36,186 bases of DNA, taken from assembly GCA_018398765.1 (NCBI GenBank), contig JAHBMJ010001083.1, positions 1 through 36,186 on the forward strand, read 5' to 3'. The notes below the pieces were generated by a model, which was not told the origin of the DNA, made no database searches, and saw nothing but the letters and a program-made list of their open reading frames with translations. Source of the DNA: Chromera velia. Lineage: Eukaryota; Sar; Chromeraceae. Position 1 is the first letter of the stretch, and each line of letters opens with the position of its first letter. Position numbers and translations under genes: made by a program. This document shows positions 21,944-33,000 of this stretch, in pieces.

Positions 21944-22098
21944 CCTATGGCAGACCTAGGGACTACCATGGGAAGTCCTATGGCAGAACACTGTAACACC
22001 ATAGGACCTCCTATGGTCGGATCATAGGACTGTCCATAGGAGGTACTATGGGCAGTCCTATCTCCGTTGCCCCAGTAAATCCATAGGACATACCATAG
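21944..22098. repeat. Cluster of CCTATGG/CCATAGG words
   Basis: Roughly ten copies of TCCTATGG or its complement CCATAGGA lie in both orientations, spaced 8-30 bp apart. They give several short hairpins. Confidence 0.8.
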
Positions 22099-22642
22099 TT
22101 TTGCCACAGCACTACTTTGGACGAATCACAGTAAGAGGTGCTGTCATTAAGAGCGAGTCGAAAGGGGCGGGGCCGACCGTTCAAAAGGAAGAGATGCAAG
22201 AAGAGAGAAGAGCGCATGCTAGGAAGAGTCCAGATGCAGATTGTGCAAACAAATCGGAGAATCTCCAACGCAACATGCATGCTTTCAGAATTCAATCGAA
22301 ATAGGGTGGAGACTGACCCGCCTATGTACTTCTTTGGGAAAGAAGCAAGAGAAAGCGTTGCGAAAGCCGATGACCACAGCCATAACGAAGCCCATCGGAT
22401 TTGAATGTATACATGCATGTAGCGCCTGATTGATCCGGCCTTTGCGATTTCAAAATTCAAAGCCGCGTGGAAAGCCTTTTCTGCCGCCTGCAACATAACG
22501 ATCGCGCTAGAAGAAGGTCCTTGGCAAGCCAGATGGCTTTCCGTTTCAAGAGACTTGCGATTTGTTTCCAGATTGAAGCCCGCCCACTTCGGACAGAAGC
22601 TGCAAAGTCAGACAGACTGACAATTTGACTCATGCAGACTGA

Positions 22643-22765
22643 GCATTGCAAATTCGTGCAACACTTCGACGCACGCAAACAACACTTTGACGCACGCACG
22701 CAACGCAGTGGCGTGCGTCAAAGTGTTGTTTGCGTGCGTCGAAGTGTTGCACAAATTAGCGATGC
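22643..22765. repeat. Long near-perfect inverted repeat (hairpin), 123 bp
   Basis: Arms of about 55 bp (22643-22697 and 22711-22765) surround a 13-nt loop. The inner 40 bp look perfect; the outer 15 bp have three mismatches. The arms themselves repeat the word ACGCACGCAA/CACTT(C/T)GACGCACGC twice. Confidence 0.9.
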
Positions 22766-22991
22766 ATGTATGCAGCCAAACTCGTTGAGACATGTTGAGA
22801 CGGGACATCAGCGCTTTTTCAAGTATATAAGTGCCCGCTACCTTTTGGGAGGTTCGATTCGCTCGGCATCAGGCAGAGTCATCGCGTGCCTGTCCTGAAT
22901 GCAGCGAAATTCAAAGGCACCAGAGAGCTTAGAGAACTTGTGGAGCCTCCTGTTCTCTCTCAAAAGAGCTGCACTCGTGGAAAGAAACACC

Positions 22992-25533
22992 ATGCCACGA
23001 GTTTTTTCTGCTTCCAGCAAGAACGTGCTCTTTGATGGTCCGTCAGTTTCAGTGGTCTTTTGTTCCGATTTCTCTTGTTCTCGGTGAGAAGAGAAACATG
23101 CTGAAGGGTCTTTTTCTGTCTTTGTTCGAGCATGCAGGTGCAAGGCTCCCGTGCCTTCCAGCCGAGCCTTTCAGTCCTGAGCAGAATTGGGTTTTGGATG
23201 CTCTGATTTCCACCATCTCTCGGGAGCGAGGGAAGCTGAGCGTCGATGCCTTTGAAGAGAGAGAGATGGACAACAACTCGTTCTGGATCCTGCGGAGAGG
23301 AGGGGAGCCCAGCGGGTTCGTTTCATGGATGACACAGGCTCAAGAAGGTGAGCGTCTACCCATGCATTCGCTATCCTGAAAGCGACTCCCTGTGATAAAC
23401 AGCAAGAACCTTCATTTAGACTTACTATGCTGGAATGTGAGCTGCAGGAATCGCGGAGGCCCTTGACAAGCATTTCCTGAAATCTGCAAGACTCAGTTTT
23501 CCCGCACGAGACGACGACCGGACGTTGCAAATTTATCAGTTCAGCTTCACTTCCTACGAGGTCAGCAGACAAGCATTCGACGCAAAAGCAGTTCAGGCTG
23601 AATCATTTCATTCGATGTTCTCACTTTTTGCAGGTCCCCCCTGGACAGAAGAAATTGTGGAGTGGACAGAAAACAAGGTGAGCTCCGGAGATTCCGAGCT
23701 TTGCAACAGCTGACCATCTGGCAGTGCAATCAGCTGGTTGTTCCACAATTCACTTTTCCCTTTCAAGTGACTCTGAACTTTCGTGCATCACTCTTGGTCC
23801 TCGAGTCCCTTGAGTCACGTTTTCGGGCTGATGAGAAATGGAGGCACGTCCGCCCTCTCCCGCCAGGTGAGGCAATCTACATCTCTGCCAGACTTTTCTG
23901 CAACGATGACACTCCCGCAAACTACGTACCGAGAGGGTTCAAAGAGGATGTCCATGCCCTTGACAATGGTCATTGCGCCCGTGCTCTCTCTCCTTCTCTT
24001 TGCCTGCCAATGCAAGACAAGCCTTCTCATTTCTGCTCATGTCTGTGGAATCTGTGCAGCGAACGGGTACAGATTCCGGATCGGGTCATGCTCACTTGGG
24101 CTCCACGCCATGAGCCTGGGCGCAATGCAATTCATTGCGTAGGTCGCCGCTTCCTTCATCACCTCAAGATGCCTCAAGGCGAAGCTGTCACCTCCAATCC
24201 AACGGATTTTTGCATGACCAAAACTGCATTCTGCTGCTTGCTGCCTGCTGACTGCAGAGACCCGACTTCCCAGGGAAAGCCGTCGACACTTCGAAGATGT
24301 TCAACTGGCCATTCCCACCATCCAACGTAAGTTTGGCTTCTCTCAGCAAATACCGTCCTGTCTGGAGCAAAAGGTTAGGAAAAAAGAGGTCTCCGGGGGT
24401 CCTTTGTCTTTCATGCTGTGTGCAGGATTGAAGGACGAATACAGAATTTTTTCTGGTAATTGGGACACCTCATTCCAGAGACTGCTGGTGGATGCGCACA
24501 GAGAGGTCGACAGCGGGGTGCAGGGGAGAGTCGAGAAGGCGCGATTGGTGGTGGGTGCTCTCTTCTCCGTCCCTGCTTGAATTGCAGACAATCAGATTGC
24601 AGGAAAGTCCATTTTTTCTTCGATCGTCTGCAGGTGGATGGAGTGTTGGAGTCAGCCGATACAGAGAGACCTCTGATCACGTACGATCAGAATTTCATGG
24701 TTCTCACAGGTTTGTTTTGGCAGGCAAACGTCGCCGCCTCTTGTGTTTGCTTGATCGAAAGACTGCATGTGCTTCTTTCTGCGGCTGCTTTTTGGCAGGC
24801 CTGGTCCTGGAGAAGGGACTCTGTCTCTCTGTAAGGGAGCTCTGCTGTCTTTTCCAGAGCGTGATGAATCTGAACGTCATCTGCCCGCAAGCCTACATGG
24901 GTCAGTCTAGACTGTTCAGCTAATTTGGGCAGCAGGCCATTTTTGTTGCTCAAAAAAGGTCTCTGCATGTGTCCTGCAGATTTGAGCAAGGACGATGGGT
25001 GCAGAGAGGCAGTGGAAAAGCTGGCGGCGAACGATGTTTCTGTCGGTTCGTTCGCCACGCTTGGCAACTGCCTCTTTGCACCCACAAAAGATCGGGAGGG
25101 GTTCGCGGAGGTTGTCAGGGACATTGTGGAGATTGGGCGGGAAGGGAGGGGGGGGTCGCAAGAAGAGTTCAAGAAGAGTTGGATGGGCGGGTGGGCAGGG
25201 TTGTGAGACGAGAAATGAAAGGGAGATTGAAGGAGATGAAAGAGGCAGGATGGATGCAGGAACCAATGGAGGAGGGGAAGAATCTGCACGAGGCTCTCCT
25301 CGGAAGAATCCCTCTTCAGGGAGTCAGTCCGAACTGTCGCTCTCGCTGCAGACACTTTATGTATTCATTTTCATGAAGCATTTTACTTTGTTCGTTCGTT
25401 GCAGGCAGCTCGCGACAACCTGACAAATCCGGTCTCCTCAAGAAGAATGTCGGGGTGTTTTTGTGTCTGTGGTTCCATGTACAGCACACATGATGAATTG
25501 GTGATTGCCAGATCCAGGAGCCAGAGGAAGTGA
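22992..25533 (+). CDS. HORMA-domain protein, Hop1/HORMAD-like meiotic chromosome-axis factor
   Basis: Proposed exons: 22992-23037, 23138-23347, 23448-23560, 23725-23968, 24060-24142, 24260-24326, 24426-24547, 24634-24709, 24799-24900, 24980-25322 and 25405-25533 (TGA). The HORMA pattern is clear: GFVSWMTQAQEGIAEALDKHF, then LQIYQFSFTSYE, LNFRASLLVLESLESRF, VRPLPPGEAIYISARLFCND, TPANYVPRGF and the safety-belt strand RFRIGSCSLGLHAM. Hop1-type proteins bind closure motifs and organise meiotic chromosome axes. The C-terminal part may hold a chromatin-binding region; I could not identify its fold. Uncertain points: a possible 44-nt exon at 23634-23677 would break the phase; exon 24060-24142 ends in TAG before donor GTCGCC; the frame in exon 24980-25322 changes by one base at the G-run near 25148-25157; and 24832-24858 resembles a 27-nt intron. 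Length about 510 residues. Confidence 0.75.
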
Positions 25534-26101
25534 AAACATTTGAGTCACAACCTGTGTACAGAACATGACTTTCAACATTTCTAGCTCTCGTATGATGTAT
25601 ATGGCCGACAAAAAACACAACCTCGCGCTGCATGAACCTGTATACTACATAATCTATCGCAAGTAATCGGAAGTTTCTCATATTATTATGTAACCAAGTG
25701 TAATTAATTGAAAAAATTATATAACTCATAATATGAGTTAATCTAGGGGTTAATTATTGGCCGGAGCCCAGGAGGGTGGCTCATTTAAAACCATTGATTC
25801 GTTAAATTCCGTTTTAATTTTTCTTTTTTAGTTAAACAACGCTTATTGATTTTGTTTCAAGTTATATCTAGGTTTAGATACAATTTTAAGCACGTGAATT
25901 AATGGACTGCAGGATAAACTGGTAAGTGCATGGTCCGAATGAATTTAGTGATAATGTTTGATTTAATTTGATTTAAAGTCAAGCTCGTGTTTCTAATATA
26001 AAAAATTATGGAGAAATTTCCAACTTTAATTCAAAAAGTACGTACCTCATTTCTAATTGAAGAATTTAATAGATTTCAAGTTAGAAATCTAGTTAGAAAT
26101 C
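25534..26101. other. AT-rich intergenic sequence
   Basis: No gene seen. It contains a palindrome ACTCATAATATGAGT near 25724 and an ATCTAGGGGTTAATTATT word near 25742 that recalls the ends of the 12778 MITE, possibly a remnant. Confidence 0.4.
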
Positions 26102-27103
26102 TTACCCCCCCGACACTCTAAGCTATTCTTGAAAACATTTTTCAAGATTAGATTTTTCAGCGGCATTTAATTTCAAGTTAGGATTTTTGAGCGGCGGCAC
26201 CGTTTCATGCTATTTCGTGCCGCCAAAATTTTTTCTACTGTACGCGTATGTACCCCACTGTCGCGCTGTCTTTACGAAGCACCGCGCGGCCCCGGAAACC
26301 ACGGCCTCGGCATGCCTTTCTACATGCAGGCGCGGTATTTTTCTGAGAGCCCATCAGGCCGCGACGTTCAGGCTCAAACGGCAACTGCGCAATACCTCAG
26401 AGAGCAGCATAGTCATGCATGCTCACTCAATCCGCGAATCATGCAACGGGTGTATCACGTGTTGTTCAGGTGTGTCACGTATACGAAATTTAGAAAATAA
26501 ATCTGAACGTTTAGGAATCTGCACAGCAGAGAACATAGTGCATAGAACATGGTTTTGGGATGGTCCGAATAAGTATTCGATCGCAAACAGAAGTGTCCAT
26601 GAAGCTCTTTGTAAATATTGTGGCGGCTCTGCTTGTGGTGTATAGCTTTTCAAGACATAGGCTCTCCTTGTGGCATAGCTTTTCAAGACATAGGTGTTAC
26701 GGACCTTTGGACCTAGGCTTGATTTGGTCTTTAGAGTAATACAGAGAATTAATGGCATTAAATACACACTGTAATACAAAAGCATGCACGTCTGTATCTC
26801 AGCCTTTGCAATATAGATTGATTGAGCCTATTAGAAGGACCGAGTCTTTCCTGATCGATAGAGAAGGCTCTTGTGTGTCTGACAGATTCTCTGTATGTAG
26901 AACTTGTATGTATGAGTTGATTCCTAAGTTCTAGAGAGCTTAACTAGAACAATAAGCTCTGCTTGCAGTACAGCTTTTCAAGACATAGGCCGCGCCTGCG
27001 GCAGAGCTTTTCAAGACATAGGCCGCGCCTACGGTGCGGCCTTTCAAGAGTGGATTTTTGAGCGGCACAAAATTTCAAGTAGCCTTGAGTGTCAGGGGGG
27101 TAA
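26102..27103. mobile_element. Inverted-repeat element, 1.0 kb
   Basis: The ends TTACCCCCCC-GACACTC (26102 onward) and GAGTGTCAGGGGGGTAA (to 27103) are inverted, and the similarity continues through (C)TTGAAA and GATTTTTGAGCGGC words for about 90 bp. The 6-bp word GAAATC flanks both sides (26096-26101 and 27104-27109). The interior is GC-richer. An open frame at 26187-26645 ends ALCKYCGGSACGV, a short Cys pattern seen in some repeat-derived proteins, but no transposase motif is visible. Superfamily not assigned. Confidence 0.7.
26643..27055. repeat. Four copies of AGCTTTTCAAGACATAGG in two pairs
   Basis: Copies start near 26645, 26677, 26969 and 27004; within each pair the spacing is 32-35 bp. 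The units continue into TCTCCTTGTGGCAT or CGCGCCTGCGGCAG. A degenerate fifth copy (CCTTTCAAGAG) precedes the right end of the element. Confidence 0.8.
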
Positions 27104-27644
27104 GAAATCCTAGTAGAAATCCGAAATTCTCAATTGCATTTTATATTTATTTATTAATTTAGGTTAAATATTTATATAAAGCTGTATATGATTGATGTTT
27201 AAACTATTTTTTTTTTTTAGTTTTTGAATGTTTACATACTAGTTTACACAAAAATACAGCTTAATACATTAATTAACGTTTTAACATTTAAAAAAAGTCT
27301 ATAGAAAATAGTTTAACATACAGCTACAATGCTGCTACATGTTTACGTACTTTGATTAAAATTGAATAATATTGCAATTAGACTACTTTATGCACATTGA
27401 AGGCCGACTTCAATAATTGCTAGGAATAATCGCACATATGAATCAGCCATACGTATAGTATTCAAAGCAATGAAAACAGTATGATGCTAGGTCTAGTGCT
27501 AGGTATGATGCTATTAAACTTTGTCGAAAGGAAAAGAATAGTCCGCAGCCGTTGGGCTGCACGCCGCTACAATAAATCAGGGCCGTACCAGGCACTGGCA
27601 GGCAAACACGATCTCAATGCCGCAGCTGTGATTTTACGACTGAA
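27104..27644. other. AT-rich sequence, 3' flank of the coiled-coil gene
   Basis: No gene seen. TACAGCT words in both orientations (near 27180, 27258 and 27320) suggest a small decayed inverted-repeat element. Confidence 0.35.
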
Positions 27645-28793
27645 TCAATAAACAGGAACGTTGGTCAGTTCGTGTCCTTTGTCATTCCCGCTTGGGACCG
27701 TCTCTTCAATTTGGGGGGACATCTCTGTTCCCTCCACTGTATCCCTGGGAGGCAGAATGAAGATGGGGTTCATTGAGTCACGTTGCTGGAGTCCGGTCAT
27801 TCGAGGAACGTCCAGAACCTCTTTCTTCTGCTCTGGAGACGACGCTCCGTCTCCTCCCCGCATAACGATGCCTGCAGAAGTTTGCTTTCCTGGACTGACC
27901 GCCTGTGCAGGGCCCTTTAGAGTCCCTTTGGGACTAGAGAGCGCGAAGCGCAAATTGCGGCGCGACCTCGGAGAAGGGCTCCTGTTGAATGGCGACGGGG
28001 CACCAGATGAAATTGGTGATCCCTCGAAAAGTCCCCCGGCGGGATTCTGTCGGGTCCAACCAGCCGATGCGACGGTTTTGTTGACTGACTCCGCAGACGT
28101 GTACCCAGGGGAGTGGGCAGGGTACCGCGTGGATACAGTGGCCCCGAAAGGCGAATTGTGTGTGTTGTCTTTCTTGTGACTGGAAAATGCCTCGGGTAAT
28201 GTGACGGCAGTGGGATCCGGAGAGGTCTTGGGGGGGGGCGAAAACGAAAATACTGTTGGGGCAGAAGCGTTCGCGGGTTCAGTTATTGGAAGTGGCTGCT
28301 GTTGTGAGATGGGCTTATAGAGATTCCCGTCAGTGTTTGACAGATGAGTTCCGTCTGCTTCTGTATGTCTGGATGGGCTTTCGGGCAGATGCTTCTTTGC
28401 GTTGTATGCCTGAGAGGCCGCTGCCTGTAGGTTCTCTTCTTCCTCAGTTGTTGCCAGGATCTCCCTCAACTCCTCCGGAGACAGGCCTGGTGCCTCTCCT
28501 TCCCTCGCGGGGGGAAGGACCCAGGCAGCATGGGCGTCTGCTGACTGCATGGGGGGGATGGCGGAATAATCTGAATCGAGGGGCACTGGGACTGGGGCCT
28601 TTCGCGCTGTGTTGGGGGACTCTGAGGGGTCTTGTGCGAAGGGGGAGATGCTGGTTCCTCGTGCTGTTAGGGGAGCTGCATGATATGCGCGTGTGTTGGA
28701 TGGAGAGGGAGAGGGCAGCTGGCCTCCTCCTCCGTTCCTCCAGGTGGCAGACCGGAATTGGGTCTTTGCCACCCTCCATTGGGCCTCCTGAAA

Positions 28794-28829
<36 letters not shown>

Positions 28830-29930
28830 ACACACACCATTGGTTGATCTGAGCTCTTTCACAAAGTTTGAACAGCTCAGATTATGCAATGACTTTCTGT
28901 GGATACTCACGAAGTGGTGAGGAGTTGACTCTAAATGTGCTGGCTGGCTATTTGCAAGCACTCGTGAGTTGCAGTCTCCGTGGAAGGTCCCAGAAGTATA
29001 TCGGCATGGAACCACACTCTGAAACAATCTAGACGAAAAGAATATCGACAAAGGCAAGAACGCATGCCAAAATCGGCTTTGGAAGTGGAATCTTCCCTCT
29101 GTATATTGCCTGCTCTGTGCAAAACACACACTCACTCCCACACACACGCACACACACTTCATCTTTTTTGTTTCCTTGTGCTCTCTCAGCACATGCTTTC
29201 ATCTTTTTAGTCCTTTTTTTTGTTTTCTCCTTTTCTTGTCTCTCACCTTAATTTCAAGATCCTTCTTCGTGATTGTTTCCCTCGCAGCCTTCAACCTCTC
29301 CCTGGTCACCCCCGAGTCCTTCTGTGCGGCGATGCGAGCTGCCTTCTCAACATCCAACCTGAGGGGTCGCACAGCATGAGTCACAAAGTGGAAAGCTGAC
29401 ATCTCATATTCATGATTGGCAAGAGATTCCCAAACGAATCAAAAGAAAAGAGAGCACAACACAAAGAGGGCAAGAGCTCCTCCCAGACACGTACGCCATT
29501 TGATCAACAAAGGGACGACTTCATTTCTGCTGAAGCGGATTGGCTGCAAAGCTAAGGTTTTTGCGATCATTGCAGCTGCTGTCAGCCTCAGACAATGAAA
29601 GCAACATCCAGCGGAAAGCTGTCCATGACTGACCCTCTTCTGAGCTCTGCCACCTCTCTCTCCAGTCTCTCAACAGACGCAGCGCTTTCTTCGAGTGAGC
29701 ATTGAAGAACGCGAATCTGCAGGAAGAGAGCAACACAATTCAAGGAACATGGAAAAGACCTGAGGAGAAAGGGGAAAATGCGGCACAGGGGACACAGCCT
29801 GACAAGTCTCAATGTACGTTCTCATACGACACCTTGTCAACAAGGCAGGGAGACAGAGAGCAAGAGGAACACCGAAATCCTCACACGAGCAGGCGCGTGC
29901 ACACTCACTCACTAAAACACACACATGCAC

Positions 29931-29969
<39 letters not shown>

Positions 29970-29974
29970 CACAG

Positions 29975-30012
<38 letters not shown>

Positions 30013-30026
30013 GAGACAGACAGACA

Positions 30027-30075
<49 letters not shown>

Positions 30076-33000
30076 GGGGAACAGAAAGACAAAAACAGAG
30101 AGAGCCTATCAGACAGCAAGACACACAGGCAGGCAGGCAAACGAACAGACAGACCTTCTGCATTCGAGCCGCGTCTTCCCTCTCCCTCTGTTTGTCTTTT
30201 TCAACGAAGACCTCCAACCTCTCTCTGAGAAGTTGTTTCTCCTGGACCGTTTGTTTGTCCTCCGCTTCTGCCAGCGCCCTCCGTCTCTTCTCGGCCTCCT
30301 GCTTGGCAGCCAAGTTGTCCAGCTCCACCGACAGTTCGGCATTCTGTTTGCACAGCCTCGAGATCTCCTGCAAGCATGCGGCAGAGACAGACAGAGACCA
30401 ACCAAATTGAAAGAAGAAAGGTATGAGTCCATTTGATAAACGCAGGAACAAATAGGTGCCCGGGCAACTGTTCCTTTGTTTTGTCTGATGAAGTCGGTGT
30501 TTGCCAGTTCTTTGTCTTATATTGGATTTTCTTTATGAGAACTTCAGAACCTTCCCAGCTCTGCAATCTAGTCCCAAATCCATCCAGATGGTAAGGCTGA
30601 AAACGAAAGATCTATTTTCGGGCTCCACGCAGACACAAAGAGGTCTTTGACAGTGTCGGAAATGAACAAGTCACAAGGACGTTGTACCGCCTTAGAGCCA
30701 AAACAAAAATCCGTTCAATTAAGTGACAACTCATGGGAAAGCATTTCAAGTCGCCACTGAGAAGGGATCTCAGCCAAACAAATAACACGCCCGACTTACC
30801 TCTTCTTGTTGTCTGATTTCGACCCTCAGCTTTTCGCACCTCTTCTGTTCGTCTGCCGCCTCGGTCATCAATCTGCAGTGCGCATGCAAAGGTCCATTCA
30901 CATGATGCGTACTGCCGAGATCTGTAGAGCAAGTAAAAACAAGCCGGCTTGTTGAGGGGGGGAACCCCATCAGCACGTCTGTTGCCTCAGCTTTACCGCC
31001 CCCTGGATGATGCTTACAACTGAAGCATCGAATCTTAGAAGCATCCTCAGGCTGCAGGAAAAAGAAACATAAACGGCTCTCGTGATAGGGGCGGGGCTCC
31101 CAGTTGAGTAGTCTGTGGGGCCTCTGAGAATGATGCAATATGCACAAATGGCTCAGGTATTCGATGTTGTATGTGTATGTATGTGAAAACATATATGTGT
31201 GTGTTTATATATACGTGTGTGTGTGTGTGTGTGTGTGTGTGTTGGCGACTCACCCAGAGATCTTTAGTCGTGCCTCGTCTCCCCTCGCCTCCGCAATCAA
31301 CGCGCGTTCCCTCATGGCATTCAGCTCATCCATCGCCACCTGAAGGAAACAAACAGACATTCAGACCGAAACAGACATGCAGGCGTAAGAGAATGCTTCA
31401 AGAAGATCTTTGGTGGCAAATGAGACAAATCAAAATAGCACTTCGAGGAGAACCGCTTGCGCACACACCCAGTCACTGTCTCTGAGAGACAGACAGACAG
31501 ACAGACAGACGGACGGACCCGATTGCGGTCTTCCAATGCGACGACGTGGTTGGCCGCCTGCTCCAGTCTCAATGAAAATCCTTTCAAACTTTGCTTTGCC
31601 CTTTTTAAAGTTGTCTCACTGTTTTCACTCTGCAGAACAACAGCGACAGGGAAACCACAATGAGCCAGCACACACACACACACACACACACAGATGTCTA
31701 TATGTACGATATGTACGAACATGCATAAACATGTAGACATGCAAGGAGAAAAAAGGGGCGGACAACAATCATTCGTACTGATTGAGAAGACAGACACGAG
31801 GCAGGAAAAGACCACACAAGAGGGAGAGGGGCGAATTCTGAATGAAGACAAGATTTGCTACTGCTTCTATGAAGTTTGTCCAGGAGGAGAGTCTCCCCTC
31901 TCTCTCCGACCTATCGCCCCCCTGCTCTTTCACACTGTTTGGGTACATGCGTCTGCGTATGTGTTTACACATCACATTAGATGCATAGGTGTGCAATTGA
32001 GTGAACCTCCAAGCGGGGTGGTTGCAAGGTCCAGTTGAAAAAACAGACATCGTAGTGATTCTTTTTCTCTTCTTCTGAAGAAGGGAATCCCTCGATCCTA
32101 GAATTGGACGCAGGCACGAAAACACAAACATAGACAGCTAGGTTGCAGAGGAAGAAAGGACAACGAAAGGGAAAAAGAAGAAACTCACGCGCGCGTTCAC
32201 AGCCTTGAGATCCCCTTCGAGAGTTCTCACTCGTTCACGCAAAGCCACTTCTCTCTGCAGAGCTGCGGCTTTGTCATGCTCCGCCCGTCTGAGCAAGGTA
32301 GATAGACAGGAGAGAGAAAGAAGAGGAGCAGCAGAACGTATTTGCCCGATATTTGGTGCCTGATACGCAGAATGGCTTTGTAGAGCAGACAAATACCTCT
32401 CACATCAGAAGAAGCCTCAGGAGAAAGAACACACAGGCTGACACCCAGAGATTGAAATAAGCACAATAGGCAGATGTGCAATCAAAAGAATGAGCATATG
32501 GGCATGCACGCAAATCAAAAGTCAAAAGACGAACTGACGCCAGTCGCATTCGGCACTCGTGAAATCCCCTCTCGCTGCTTTGAAGGGCGGCCGTCTTGTC
32601 GCTCAACTGGATCTGGAGCTGCAGGCCGAAAAACAAAGATTAAAAATTTTGCACCGGTTGACCCTGTCTTTTAAATTTCTGCTTTTCGCACCGCTCAGAC
32701 CATAGTTAGAGCTGCATGCCGGACGAGAAGGCCCACACAAATCTTCGCTTTTAGACTTGCGCACGAAAGAAAAGGCAAATGAAACGCTGACGCGAAAGGA
32801 AAGGAGGAGATGGTAGACCCATCAGAAAACAGAGCTGTGAAGAGCCGAAAATATTGATGATTGGACACAGCAAAGCGAGAGAACCAAGCGAAGAGAACAA
32901 ATTGATTTCAGCTTGTTGCCCCGGCTATTTCGTTGATTCGGTCAACGGACCTGTGAAACTTGGTGGACCATCTTTTTTGAGTTGATCGTTGCAAGCTCAA

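Noticed and set aside
21581-22027. 148-codon plus-strand frame
   Set aside because: It runs into the CCATAGG cluster, has no motif and no splice context, and its composition is not coding-like.
26643-27055. CRISPR-like array of AGCTTTTCAAGACATAGG units
   Set aside because: Only four units, unequal spacing, eukaryotic context and location inside a transposon.
28931-29131. Extra exon of the coiled-coil gene after the acceptor near 29035
   Set aside because: No reading of it joins both neighbours in phase, whereas direct joining of 29247 to 28787 does.
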